Source: Acidimicrobiaceae bacterium
Lineage (GTDB): Bacteria > Actinomycetota > Acidimicrobiia > Acidimicrobiales > JAUTXP01
Direction of reading: 5' to 3'
Length of the DNA: 47,372 nucleotides
NCBI GenBank assembly: GCA_030837965.1
Contig: JAUTXP010000038.1
Location: forward strand, 1-47,372
Shown here: positions 23,327 through 31,948 of the stretch, in pieces
Layout: each line of letters begins with the position of its first letter
How positions within the stretch are numbered: the first letter of the stretch is position 1
Translations under genes and position numbers: made by a program
The notes under the pieces: generated by a model
What the model was told of the DNA's origin: nothing
Seen by the model: the letters and a program-made list of their open reading frames with translations, nothing else
The model's database searches: none

Positions 23327-23898
23327 CCCTCGGAGGGTAGCGAACCGGTCGGTTCCGGCTGCGGATGCGCGGGCTCCCTGCGAAGGAGGGCGGCGACCAC
23401 GGCGGCGATGCCCACACTCATGACTGCGTCGCCCAGCGACAGCACCTCTCGCAGCGGGCGGACGGGGATGACGTCGGCCAGGAACATCAGGTCGTCCGAG
23501 GGGCGCTCGTAGTGGTGCTTGGTCTTGAGCTTGATGGCGTCAAGCTCGGCCGACGAGCGGGCGATCCCTGCGTCTATAGCCGCCTGTCGGCGAACGGGCA
23601 TGCCCTGGTTGACGGCGATGACGAGCAGGTTGGCGGCCAGTCCCGCCCCGACCAGGGCCATGCCCAGGACGCGGGCGTTGGCCGCTGCGAACGCGCCCAA
23701 GGCGACGTAGCTGGCCAGCAGCAGGGCGAGGGAGACGTCGGCGTGGGTCCGCGCCGCGCCGCTCAGCAGTTGGAGGACGACGCCTGCCGGGAGCAGGGGC
23801 CAAGCGGCCAGACGGTGCTCGCCCAGATTGCGGAGTCGCCCCCCGAGGGCCAAGCCGACCAGGCCGCCGAAGACGATGGCGACGAAGGCGTAGGCCAC
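23323..23898 (-). CDS. DUF5317 family membrane protein
   Basis: A 191-residue protein with about five hydrophobic helices. AYAFVAIVFGGLVGLALGGRL starts it (in part). The family's conserved stretch follows: NLLVIAVNQGMPV, then LKTKHHYERPSDDLMFLADVIPV and LREVLSLGDAVMSVG. The function of DUF5317 is unknown. It is coupled to the downstream hypothetical gene by ATGA. Confidence 0.82.
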   Translation of the reverse strand: MAYAFVAIVFGGLVGLALGGRLRNLGEHRLAAWPLLPAGVVLQLLSGAARTHADVSLALLLASYVALGAFAAANARVLGMALVGAGLAANLLVIAVNQGMPVRRQAAIDAGIARSSAELDAIKLKTKHHYERPSDDLMFLADVIPVRPLREVLSLGDAVMSVGIAAVVAALLRREPAHPQPEPTGSLPSEG

Positions 23899-23963
23899 GG
23901 CGTGACCCTACAACTGGGGGATTTGTCCTGCCTGGTCCGCGGCCTGTCGCGCAGGCCGGGGGA

Positions 23964-24215
23964 CTAGCCCTGGTGGGCGCCGACGCGGTCGAGGCCGAGC
24001 AGGACCTCGTCGAGGAAGTCCACGACCTCTTCACCGGAGAAAAGCTCCCGGGTCAGGGTGAGGGTCAGCCAGGTCTCGACGTCCTTGGCCACCGGCAGGT
24101 CGCGCACCTCGCCCCAGAGCTCGAAGAGACGGTCTTGGATTCGTGAGGAACTGAACACGACCTGGGTGCTCGCTTCGCTCCGCCACTCTTCGATCAGGTT
24201 CTGGGCCCTGTCCAT
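23964..24215 (-). CDS. Small acidic hypothetical protein
   Basis: An 83-residue protein starting MDRAQNLIEEWRSEAST, with AGAGGAG 8 bp before the ATG at 24215. A longer frame to 24305 is open but lacks a ribosome site. It is rich in Glu/Asp/Leu and looks helical, with no Cys or membrane segment. It diverges from sufB across 262 bp. I do not recognise it. Confidence 0.6.
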   Translation of the reverse strand: MDRAQNLIEEWRSEASTQVVFSSSRIQDRLFELWGEVRDLPVAKDVETWLTLTLTRELFSGEEVVDFLDEVLLGLDRVGAHQG

Positions 24216-24413
24216 GTGATGCGCTCCTCTTCCCGCCGTTGCTGTAACTATCGACCATTTTGCGGGCATGTGTAGAACGTCGGCCTCGACGGGGCTGTTC
24301 CCCATCGTGGCAGCCGGTCAATCGCCTGCTCGTGCTTTTGGGTCTCGGCACCTGCGGGCCCCGACTTTCGCCAACGTCTGGTCAAGCAGACGGCGGGATG
24401 ATCGGGCCCAGGT

Positions 24414-24443
24414 AGATTGTTACTATGCCGGTAGGGGAAATCC
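24414..24443. promoter_or_regulatory. Degenerate palindromic site upstream of sufB
   Basis: AGATTGTTACTA-N6-TAGGGGAAATCC. The right half matches the perfect palindrome upstream of sufC2 (TAGGAGAAATAG) at 9 of 12 positions and the left half at 7 of 12, with the same 6-nt spacer. It overlaps a -10-like TACTAT (24421-24426). A small hairpin (GCCGG/CCGGC with GGGG/CCCC inside) spans 24427-24454. AAGGAG at 24462-24467 precedes the sufB ATG. Confidence 0.45.
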
Positions 24444-24477
24444 CCATCGCCGGCGTTGCTGAAGGAGCCACCCCCTG

Positions 24478-25878
24478 ATGACCACCACTGATCTCGACCT
24501 CGGCCGTTACAAGCTGGGCTGGAGCGACACCGTGGAGTACGCCTTCACGCCCAAGAAGGGTGTCTCCGAGGACGTGGTCAGGGAGATCTCGTGGTGGAAG
24601 GGCGAGCCGCAGTGGATGACCGACTTCCGGCTCAAGGCCTACCGCCAGTTCGTGAAGCGGCCCATGGCCCCCTGGTTCGCAGTCAACATGCCGTCGATCG
24701 ACTTCAACGACATCTACTACTACCTGAAGCCGTCGGGCGAGCAGGTGGACAACTGGGACGAGCTGCCCGAGCAGATGAAGGCGACGTACGAGAAGCTCGG
24801 CATCCCCGAGGCCGAGCGGAAGTACCTGGCCGGCGTCACCGCCCAGTACGAGTCCGAGGTCGTCTACCACCGCAACCGCGAGGACCTGGAGAAGCAGGGG
24901 ATCCTGTTCTCGGACATGGACACCGCGGTGCGCGAGCACCCCGAGATCGTGCGTCGGTTCTTCGGCAAGATCATTCCGCCGGGCGACAACAAGTTCGCGG
25001 CGCTGAACTCGGCCGTGTGGTCGGGCGGGTCGTTCATCTACGTGCCGCCGGGCGTGAAGTGCGAGATGCCGCTCCAGGCCTACTTCCGCATCAACGCCGA
25101 GAACGCGGGCCAGTTCGAGCGCACGCTGATCATCGCCGACGAGGGCGCCCAGGTGCACTACATCGAGGGCTGCTCGGCGCCGGTGTACTCCACCGACTCG
25201 CTGCACTCGGCCGTGGTCGAGCTGGTCGCGCTGCCTGGTTCGCGGATCACGTACACCACCATCCAGAACTGGTCGCCCAACGTCTACAACCTGGTCACCA
25301 AGCGGGCCCGGGCCGAGGCCGAGGCCCACGTCGAGTGGATCGACGGGAACATCGGGTCGCGCCTCACCATGAAGTACCCGTCGGTGTACCTGATGGGGCC
25401 GAAGGCGTCGGGCGAGGTGCTGTCGGTCGCGTACGCGGGCGCCGGGCAGCATCAAGATGCCGGGGCCAAGATGATCCACGCCGCGCCCGAGACGACGTCG
25501 ACCATCGTGTCCAAGTCCATCTCGAAAGACGGTGGGCGCACGTCGTACCGCGGGCTGGTGAAGGTGGAGGAGGGCGCCACCAACTGCAAGAGCTTCGTGC
25601 GCTGCGACGCGTTGCTGCTCGACCAGCAGAGCCGGTCGGACACCTATCCGTACATGGAGATCGGCGAGCGTGACGCGCGGATCGGCCACGAGGCCACCGT
25701 GTCCAAGGTGGGCGACGACCAGCTCTTCTATCTCATGTCCCGCGGCCTCTCCGAGCAGCAGGCCATGGGCATGATCGTGAACGGGTTCATCGAGCCGGTC
25801 ACCCGCACCCTGCCCATGGAGTACGCGGTGGAGTGGAGCAGGCTCATCGAGCTTCAGATGGAGGGCTCCATCGGCTAA
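24478..25878 (+). CDS. sufB: Fe-S cluster assembly scaffold SufB
   Basis: A 466-residue SufB, the scaffold subunit of the SufBCD complex on which [Fe-S] clusters are built. Typical segments are YKLGWSDTVEYAFTPKKGVSEDVVREISW (in part), PPGDNKFAALNSAVWSGGSFIYVPPGV, DEGAQVHYIEGCSAPVYSTDSLHSA, SRSDTYPYMEIGERDARIGHEATVSKVGDDQLFY and GFIEPVTRTLPMEYAVE. Length is standard. Unusually, sufD and sufC are not next to it but 6.9 kb away. The upstream gene is divergent, and no sufR-type regulator lies adjacent. Confidence 0.96.
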   Translation: MTTTDLDLGRYKLGWSDTVEYAFTPKKGVSEDVVREISWWKGEPQWMTDFRLKAYRQFVKRPMAPWFAVNMPSIDFNDIYYYLKPSGEQVDNWDELPEQMKATYEKLGIPEAERKYLAGVTAQYESEVVYHRNREDLEKQGILFSDMDTAVREHPEIVRRFFGKIIPPGDNKFAALNSAVWSGGSFIYVPPGVKCEMPLQAYFRINAENAGQFERTLIIADEGAQVHYIEGCSAPVYSTDSLHSAVVELVALPGSRITYTTIQNWSPNVYNLVTKRARAEAEAHVEWIDGNIGSRLTMKYPSVYLMGPKASGEVLSVAYAGAGQHQDAGAKMIHAAPETTSTIVSKSISKDGGRTSYRGLVKVEEGATNCKSFVRCDALLLDQQSRSDTYPYMEIGERDARIGHEATVSKVGDDQLFYLMSRGLSEQQAMGMIVNGFIEPVTRTLPMEYAVEWSRLIELQMEGSIG

Positions 25879-25889
25879 GCCGTGGGGCC

Positions 25890-26726
25890 ATGCCGAGCTA
25901 CTCCACGCTGCGCACTGAGACCGAGGACGGCGTTCGCTCCATCGTCCTGACGCGGGCCGACGAGTACAACACCATCACGCCCGCGCTGCGCGACGACTTG
26001 CGCGCTGCCCTCGATGAGGCCGAGGCGGATGCCGAGGCGCGCGTGATCCTGCTGCGGGCCGAGGGGCCTGCGTTCTGTGCGGGCTACGGGCTGGACTGGT
26101 CGACCGACGCGCAGTCCCAGGAGCAGCACTGGGACTCGGTGCGCGACATGCGGATGATCGGCAGCTTCGTCGACGTGTACCTCAAGCTGTTCCGCGTCTC
26201 GAAGCCAACCATCGCGGCCGTGCAGGGCTGGTGCATCGCAGGCGGCACCGACATGGTGTTGTGCGCGGACATGATCATCGCGGCCGACGACGCCAGCTTC
26301 GGCTACCCGCCGTCTCGGGTCTGGGGCACGCCCACCACGGCCATGTGGGTGTACCGCATGGGCATCGAGCGGGCCAAGCGCTACCTGCTCACCGGCGACG
26401 AGATCCCGGCTGCCGAGGCGGCTCGCATCGGGCTCATCCTGGAGACGGTGCCCGCGGCGTCCTTGCAGTCGCACGCCATGGCCTTGGCCAAGCGCATGGC
26501 GCTGGTGCCCGCCAGTCAATTGGTCATGCTCAAGATGCTTTGCAACCAGACCGTGGAGAACATGGGGCTGGCATCGAGCATCACCTTGGGCACGCTGTTC
26601 GACGGGATCGCCCGCCACACCAAGGAGGGACTCGACTTCGTGGGACGGGCCCAGGAGGTCGGCTTTCGCCAGGCCGTGCGCGAGCGGGACGACCCGTTCG
26701 GCGACTACGGCTCGCGGCCGAGATAG
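25890..26726 (+). CDS. Enoyl-CoA hydratase/isomerase (crotonase) family protein
   Basis: A 278-residue crotonase-fold protein starting at ATG 25890, 11 bp after sufB. FCAGYGLDWS forms the first oxyanion loop and VQGWCIAGGTDMVLCADMIIA the second. FGYPPSRVWGTPTTAMW replaces the usual catalytic Glu pair region. The paired catalytic glutamates of classical hydratases are not obvious, so the reaction is uncertain. The length is a little above the family norm. Confidence 0.85.
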   Translation: MPSYSTLRTETEDGVRSIVLTRADEYNTITPALRDDLRAALDEAEADAEARVILLRAEGPAFCAGYGLDWSTDAQSQEQHWDSVRDMRMIGSFVDVYLKLFRVSKPTIAAVQGWCIAGGTDMVLCADMIIAADDASFGYPPSRVWGTPTTAMWVYRMGIERAKRYLLTGDEIPAAEAARIGLILETVPAASLQSHAMALAKRMALVPASQLVMLKMLCNQTVENMGLASSITLGTLFDGIARHTKEGLDFVGRAQEVGFRQAVRERDDPFGDYGSRPR

Positions 26727-26779
26727 GGCGACACGGCCGGGCCTCGATAGGAGCGGCGGCGATGGAATGATGGTGGCCC

Positions 26780-27139
26780 ATGCCCATGCGACAGGACTGC
26801 CGCCACTACCAAAGCCGGACCTACGCGTCCGGCGAGGTGGCCCGCTGGTGCTCCATCGATCTCGCTCCCGACGCGCCGTGGCGCTGTCCGGCCGACTGCG
26901 TCGGCTACGAGCGGCGGGGTGTCGACACGGGCTTCGTCGTGGGCAGCCTGGTGGCCCCTCAAACGCCGCCCGAGCCCGACGCTCCTCACGCGGCCGAGCT
27001 GCTCGACCAGGCCGAGGACATCGTGAACCTGGTCGGGCCCGACGTGTTGGCCGACTGGGAGGTCGAACGGGCCCGCCAGGACGCGTCGGGCCTGCCCTTC
27101 TGGAAGCGCCTCTTCAAGCGCAACCGCCCCTCCCGCTGA
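26780..27139 (+). CDS. Small four-cysteine hypothetical protein
   Basis: A 119-residue protein. The N-terminal 45 residues carry Cys7-X16-Cys24-X11-Cys36-X3-Cys40 (DCRHYQSRTY, RWCSIDLAP, WRCPADCVGYE), a spacing able to bind a metal or Fe-S centre. The C-terminal part is an amphipathic helix ending in a basic tail (FWKRLFKRNRPSR). It sits two genes after sufB on the same strand. I recall similar small Cys proteins in Actinobacteria, but no function. Confidence 0.72.
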   Translation: MPMRQDCRHYQSRTYASGEVARWCSIDLAPDAPWRCPADCVGYERRGVDTGFVVGSLVAPQTPPEPDAPHAAELLDQAEDIVNLVGPDVLADWEVERARQDASGLPFWKRLFKRNRPSR

Positions 27140-27152
27140 CCGGCGGGACCGA

Positions 27153-27194
27153 CTTGTCGCGCTGAGTGCCGAATACGGCAATGAGCGCGACAAG
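27153..27194. terminator. Hairpin after the four-cysteine gene
   Basis: CTTGTCGCGCT and AGCGCGACAAG (11 bp, perfect) enclose an inner TGCCG/CGGCA hairpin. It begins 13 bp past the stop at 27139 and likely ends the sufB transcript. Confidence 0.65.
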
Positions 27195-27217
27195 ACGCGT
27201 CCGGGCGGGGCCCCATT

Positions 27218-27252
27218 TCGCGATTTCGTGACACGTGTCGCGAGTTCACTCG
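27218..27252. promoter_or_regulatory. Nested palindromes upstream of the subtilase gene
   Basis: TCGCGA (27218-27223) recurs at 27238-27243, and between them lies the perfect 10-bp palindrome GACACGTGTC (27230-27239). CGAG-TTCA-CTCG (27241-27252) follows. This symmetric cluster is about 75-100 bp before the GTG start of the protease and could be an operator/promoter region. Confidence 0.4.
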
Positions 27253-27322
27253 TACATACCTGGGAAACGAGCCGGGCTGGGTCATTGCCTTGCACGCCGC
27301 CCTTCGACGAGTGAGGAGAAAC

Positions 27323-29680
27323 GTGATCAACAGGCCGCGCCCCGGTGCTCGCTACCTGCATGACACCGGTCGCGTCGGTCCCCCGCGCGCTCACCAGATG
27401 CGCCGGCAAACGTTGCTCATGGCAGCAATCGTCTTGGCCACGTCCGTGGCCGGCTTGACGAACGGATTCGTGGCACAGGCAGGGGCCGCGACCGAGATGC
27501 ACGTGTCGGTGGCCTCGGCAGGTGTGAACGACGTTGTCGGCATTGTCGGCCACGGCCTGGCCCGTTTGCAGGGCGCGTACTCGCTTACGGTCGGCGGACT
27601 CGCCGCGTGGCCCACCATGTGGACGGACACCGAGATTCGCTTTGTCGTCCCAGCAGTCGATCCCGGTCCGGCCTCCGTCTCGCTGCAACCCCAAGGGCCA
27701 GCGGGCAGCACCGGCGTGGTCGTGGCCGGGACGCTTGACATCAACAAGGCGCTTCTGCCACCTGTCGGGGTGAGTCCGGTCGACGGATTGGTGAAGCTGC
27801 GATTGGCGTCGGGCACGTCGCCCGCAAGCGTCCGCATTGGAAGCGACACGCTGGCCTCCGAGTTTGCCAACGCAATTGATGACAAGCTGGGCCGATGGTA
27901 TCTCGTGACGGTGCCATCTGGCGCCGTGGTCGAGCGCATCAACGCTTATGCCGCGGACACTCGGATTGAAGTCGTGGAGTATGACGCGGTGACCAGCGCG
28001 CCGGCCCGGTACGCGCAGGACCCCGTCTACCGAAGCGGCACGCAGACCAATGTCCGACAGGTGCGTCTCACGGCTGCGTGGGAGCAACGTACGGCGGGCG
28101 CGGCCATCGCCATCGTCGACACGGGTGTTCGACCGACGCACGAGGAATTGGCGGGCCTGGTCGTTCGCAATCGGGACTTCACGGGCACCGGACTTGGGCC
28201 GTGCGGTGACCACGGCACCGGCGTGGCGGGAATCGCGGCCGCCAACACCGATAACGGAGTCGGGATCGCGGGCGCGTCATGGTCGACCGGCATCGGGTCC
28301 TACAAGGCGCTCGGTGGCGTGTCCTGCAACGGCACGAACACTGCCCTGGAGCAAGCCGTGAACGCCGCGGTCGCCGACAGCTTCGGCGTCATCAACATGA
28401 GCATCCAGGACTCGCAGAACTTGGTCTCGACCCAAGACGTGATGACGGCCGCGTGGAACCACGGCGCTTCACTCGTGGCCGCGGCAGGCAACCACAACAC
28501 GAACGCGGCCAACTATCCAGGAGCCTTCGCCCACGTGTTCGCGGTGGCCAGCGCCAACGGCGACGACTCCCGGTTCGCCAACGCCTCGGCCGGAAGCAAC
28601 TGGGGGAGTTGGGTGGCCATGGCCGCGCCTGGCGTGAACGTCACCATGCCGGCCGCCTCGGGCGATCAGAGCTACTGGACCGGCACCGGGACCTCGATGG
28701 CCGCACCACTTGTCGCTGGCGCGGTGGCGCTCTTGCGCACCACCATGTCGAACGCCGCGGTTGACAACGCGCTGCGCGCCACGGCCGATCCCATCAACTG
28801 GGGCAACACGCCGATCGGTGGTGGGCGGCTCAATGCCTACAACGCCATCAGGGCAGGCCGGTACTGCTTGAGGGACTTGGCCCAGGGCTCGTTCGTCCAG
28901 TTCCCCGATAACCGCATCGTGCAGGTCACCGGCGCGGCGACGGCGCGCCAGGTCCCAGACATGACGGTGCTGAGCAGTTGGCTGGCTGCGAACGACTGGG
29001 TTCCCATCTGCCAAGAGCGAGCGAACGAGTTGAGCGTGGCGTCATCGCGATGGGGCTATCGGCCTGGTCGGCTGGTGCGGAACCCGGCCAACGGCTTCAT
29101 CTATCTCATCACGACGGATGGCGCGGACCGGGGGCTCCCGACCAAGCGGCTCATCACGAACACGAGCGTCTTTTCGTGTTTCGGCTGGAGTTTCTCCAAC
29201 GCCATCGATGATGTCGGCGGCCTCGCGCTCCACCCGGCCGGGCCGGATATCTCGACGTGTGTGCCCGCGCCCCGCACCTTTCCCAACGGTGCTGTCGTCC
29301 GGAGTTCCACGACGGGCCTGATCTACGTCATCGACAACGGCAAGAAGCGCCTGATCCCGAACCTGGACGTCTACAACTCGTGGTTTGCCAGCGCCGAGTG
29401 GGTGGCAGCCAGCGACGCCGAACTCGCCTTGATCGCCAATGGCGTCGGATGGGGGCTGCGCCAAGGCAAGCTCATGGCCGAGGCCGGTTCGTCGACCGTC
29501 TACGCCGTCACCGATGACGGCGCCACGCGGGCCGCGGGGAGTCGACGTCCCATCGCCGACTGGACGACGGATGTCGAACGAGGACTCAATTCGTTCGTCG
29601 TCTATAGCGGTCAACCGACGTCCGTTTCCGCCCTACACCCCCTTGGGTCCACGCTTCGGAATGCCGATGACCTGGCTTGA
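27323..29680 (+). CDS. Secreted subtilisin-like (S8) serine protease with C-terminal repeats
   Basis: A 785-residue secreted protease. GTG 27323 follows GAGGAG. A long n-region and hydrophobic helix (residues ~29-55) form a signal peptide ending AQAGA-A. An Ig/IPT-like prodomain region follows. The S8 catalytic residues are Asp266 (VDTGVRPTH), His297 (DHGTGVAG), oxyanion Asn390 (AAGNHN) and Ser458 (GTSMAAP). After ~residue 520 come about four diverged ~55-residue repeats with patterns like GLIYVIDNGKKRLIPN and GFIYLITTDGADRGLP, common in actinobacterial extracellular proteins. Base composition is visibly less GC-rich than flanking genes. The 20 last bases overlap the sigma-factor frame. Confidence 0.9.
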   Translation: MINRPRPGARYLHDTGRVGPPRAHQMRRQTLLMAAIVLATSVAGLTNGFVAQAGAATEMHVSVASAGVNDVVGIVGHGLARLQGAYSLTVGGLAAWPTMWTDTEIRFVVPAVDPGPASVSLQPQGPAGSTGVVVAGTLDINKALLPPVGVSPVDGLVKLRLASGTSPASVRIGSDTLASEFANAIDDKLGRWYLVTVPSGAVVERINAYAADTRIEVVEYDAVTSAPARYAQDPVYRSGTQTNVRQVRLTAAWEQRTAGAAIAIVDTGVRPTHEELAGLVVRNRDFTGTGLGPCGDHGTGVAGIAAANTDNGVGIAGASWSTGIGSYKALGGVSCNGTNTALEQAVNAAVADSFGVINMSIQDSQNLVSTQDVMTAAWNHGASLVAAAGNHNTNAANYPGAFAHVFAVASANGDDSRFANASAGSNWGSWVAMAAPGVNVTMPAASGDQSYWTGTGTSMAAPLVAGAVALLRTTMSNAAVDNALRATADPINWGNTPIGGGRLNAYNAIRAGRYCLRDLAQGSFVQFPDNRIVQVTGAATARQVPDMTVLSSWLAANDWVPICQERANELSVASSRWGYRPGRLVRNPANGFIYLITTDGADRGLPTKRLITNTSVFSCFGWSFSNAIDDVGGLALHPAGPDISTCVPAPRTFPNGAVVRSSTTGLIYVIDNGKKRLIPNLDVYNSWFASAEWVAASDAELALIANGVGWGLRQGKLMAEAGSSTVYAVTDDGATRAAGSRRPIADWTTDVERGLNSFVVYSGQPTSVSALHPLGSTLRNADDLA

Positions 29681-30251
29681 AGACCGCCAAATCTTTGGAC
29701 CGGCCCACGACAACCTGGGAGGGCCCCCGAGCGTAAATAGGGATACAGCAACAACCGTGGGCCAACTGCAGGAGTTCGATGACCGGTTCTCAGAGCTGTT
29801 CCAAGTGGCCTACCGAGTCGCTTTCCGCATGCTCGGCCGGCGCGAAGAGGCGCAGGACCTGGCCCAAGAGGCGCTGGCGCGCGCGTACGTCCACTGGAAC
29901 GACCTTCACGATGCGGCGCACGTCCACGCATGGGTGGCCAGGGTGAGCGCGAACCTGGCGACCGACGAGTGGCGCCGCACGGCTCGCGCCGCGGCGCGCT
30001 CGGGGCTGCTCACCGGATCGAACGGCCACCACGACGACGATGTCTCGGCGCGGCGCATGGATCTCCACCGGGCGCTGCAGAGCCTGTCCCAGCGACAACG
30101 CGAAGTCCTCGTACTGCGATATGTCGCTGACCAGCCTGTGCAGGCTGTGGCGGAGACGCTCGGCTGTTCAGTCGGCGCTGTCAAGAAGTACGGAGCCCGA
30201 GGTCTGGGGTCGCTTCAGGTGGCCCCCGAGCTCGGGGCGTTGAAGGAGTAG
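29661..30251 (+). CDS. ECF-like sigma-70 factor (SigE-type of Actinobacteria)
   Basis: An RNA polymerase sigma factor. The region 2 helix is ELFQVAYRVAFRMLGRREEAQDLAQEALARAYVHW (described in part), with DEWRRTAR ending the domain. Region 4 is ALQSLSQRQREVLVLRYVADQPVQAVAETLGCSVGAVKKY (in part). The start is uncertain. ATG 29661 overlaps the protease stop but has no SD. GTG 29757 (VGQLQEFDDRF) fits the usual family N-terminus and would leave a 76-bp gap. It is followed 6 bp later by a membrane protein, the place where an anti-sigma factor is often found. Confidence 0.87.
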   Translation: MPMTWLEDRQIFGPAHDNLGGPPSVNRDTATTVGQLQEFDDRFSELFQVAYRVAFRMLGRREEAQDLAQEALARAYVHWNDLHDAAHVHAWVARVSANLATDEWRRTARAAARSGLLTGSNGHHDDDVSARRMDLHRALQSLSQRQREVLVLRYVADQPVQAVAETLGCSVGAVKKYGARGLGSLQVAPELGALKE

Positions 30252-30257
30252 AGGGTC

Positions 30258-31061
30258 GTGTTCGAGGACCTCGACGACCCATTGCCGCCGCGGCCCACAC
30301 TGGCGGATCGCGACGCATCACTGGCCCGGGCTCGGCAGATCGCGGGCCGCAAGAAGCGAATGCAGGTCGTCATCGCGGCCGTCGTCGCCTCTGTCTTCGT
30401 TGCTGCGACGGCGGTTGCCGCCAGCCGTCCAGCGGACGATGCGCGCACCGTCGCGGCCACGTCCGACACCACTGAGGTCACCAGCCCGGGCACCACGGCC
30501 CCGCCCGAGATGACGAGTGCGCCGACCACCATGACGACCGTATCGCCGACCACCCGGGCGCCGTCGGCGCGGACCACGGTTGCCACATCGAGAGCGACTC
30601 CTGCGACGACCGGCCCGACGAACGCGGTACCTCCGGATGACGACATCTCCCACCAGGACCACGCCATCCCGCCTGACGCCGCCATTCGCCTGTCATTCGC
30701 GTTGTCAACCACGCACGTCCGTTCGGGCCAGACGCTCAGCGGTCAACTCGTGATCGAAAACCGCGGAGACGCCGACTTCCATTACGACAAGGGCTGCGAT
30801 CCCTTCAACGGCCTCTACCGCGACGGGCGGCATGTGGGCGGGCAGGCGGCTTGGACCTGTGGCGATGGCGTCACGGAGACGGTGGCCTCTGGGAAGTCGG
30901 TGACGCTCGACTTCATCTTCGACACGGCGAGCGATCCAAACCACTCGGACGGGACGCGTGCGCCGTTGCCCCCCGGCGTCTACCAAGCGGCGGCCGGTTT
31001 GCATCGGGGCGCTGGCGCGCTGTGGTTCGGGCCGTACGTCAACATCACCATCGATCCCTGA
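30258..31061 (+). CDS. Single-span membrane protein with Thr/Pro linker and extracytoplasmic beta domain
   Basis: A 267-residue protein. A ~35-residue cytoplasmic part (basic GRKKRMQ before the membrane) precedes one membrane helix (VVIAAVVASVFVAATAV). A ~75-residue Thr/Ser/Pro linker and an outer ~120-residue beta-rich domain follow (LSGQLVIENRGDADFHYDKGC, two Cys, PPGVYQAAAGL). The outer domain loosely recalls the BsuPI proteinase-inhibitor/Ig-like fold, a tentative reading. It may be the sigma factor's partner, but no ZAS/anti-sigma motif is visible. AAGGAG lies 9 bp before GTG 30258. Confidence 0.7.
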   Translation: MFEDLDDPLPPRPTLADRDASLARARQIAGRKKRMQVVIAAVVASVFVAATAVAASRPADDARTVAATSDTTEVTSPGTTAPPEMTSAPTTMTTVSPTTRAPSARTTVATSRATPATTGPTNAVPPDDDISHQDHAIPPDAAIRLSFALSTTHVRSGQTLSGQLVIENRGDADFHYDKGCDPFNGLYRDGRHVGGQAAWTCGDGVTETVASGKSVTLDFIFDTASDPNHSDGTRAPLPPGVYQAAAGLHRGAGALWFGPYVNITIDP

Positions 31062-31092
31062 CCGCCTCGCGCCAGACGCGTCCGAGCGGGGG

Positions 31093-31929
31093 TCAGGTGC
31101 CGGTGAAGTCGGGAGGGCGTTTCTCGAGGAACGCGGTGAGGGCCTCGAACAGGTCGTTGGACTGCAAGAAGCCGGCGTTCCAGACGGCCACGTAGTCGAG
31201 GCCCTCTTGCACGGTGCGGTCCTCGGACGCCCGCAGGACCTGCTTGGTCCCTTGCACGGTCAGCGGCGAGTTGGCCGCGATCTCGGCGGCCATGGCGTGG
31301 GCCGCCTTCCAGAGCGACTCGGCGTCGGGCAGCACGTCGTTGACCAGGCCGATCTCCCGAGCCCGGTCGGCGGTGATGTCCTTGCCGGTGAAGGCCAGCT
31401 CGGCCACGTGACCTTTGTTGATGACGCGGGGCAGCCGCTGCAACGTGCCCAGGTCGGCCACGATGGCGATGCGGGTCTCACGCACGGAGAACTGCGCGTC
31501 GGCCGAGCACAGCCGGATGTCCGCCGCGGTGATGAGGTCGACACCGCCGCCGATGCACCAGCCGTGCACGGCGGCGATCACGGGTTTGGGGCAGTCGGCC
31601 ACCGCGGTGATGGAGCGCTGGAGCCGGTGCACGTCCTTGTAGAACCGGGCCGCCCTGGCCGCCTGCGACGTGGCCGCCTCCACACCGTCGACCGCGCCGC
31701 CCGCGACGGCGCCGCCCATCGTCTTGAGGTCGAGCCCGACGGTGAAGTGCGGGCCCTTGGCCGCGATGACCACGGCCCTGACCTCGTCGTCGTCGCTCAA
31801 CTCCTCCATGACCTTCGGCAGGTCGGCCCAGAACGGCGGGCCCATGGCGTTGCGCCGGTCGGGGTTGTCGAGCCAAAGAGTGGCCACGTGGCCGTCGCGC
31901 TCGACCGAGAACACCTCAGAGGCGGTCAT
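31093..31929 (-). CDS. Enoyl-CoA hydratase/dienoyl-CoA isomerase family protein
   Basis: A 278-residue crotonase-fold enzyme. HFTVGLDLKTM and VHGWCIGGGVDLITAADIRL form the oxyanion pocket. RETRIAIVADLGTLQRLPRVI closely matches the delta3,5-delta2,4-dienoyl-CoA isomerase group, whose Glu and Asp in this segment are catalytic. That makes isomerisation of dienoyl-CoAs more likely than hydration. The frame stays open to 32724, but coding identity starts at ATG 31929, 19 bp from the divergent PhzF gene. Confidence 0.88.
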   Translation of the reverse strand: MTASEVFSVERDGHVATLWLDNPDRRNAMGPPFWADLPKVMEELSDDDEVRAVVIAAKGPHFTVGLDLKTMGGAVAGGAVDGVEAATSQAARAARFYKDVHRLQRSITAVADCPKPVIAAVHGWCIGGGVDLITAADIRLCSADAQFSVRETRIAIVADLGTLQRLPRVINKGHVAELAFTGKDITADRAREIGLVNDVLPDAESLWKAAHAMAAEIAANSPLTVQGTKQVLRASEDRTVQEGLDYVAVWNAGFLQSNDLFEALTAFLEKRPPDFTGT

Positions 31930-31948
31930 GACCGGCGATGCTAGGCCC

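Noticed and set aside
27150-31061. Cassette as a transposon or prophage
   Set aside because: No integrase, transposase, terminal repeats or tRNA attachment site; only composition and content suggest acquisition.
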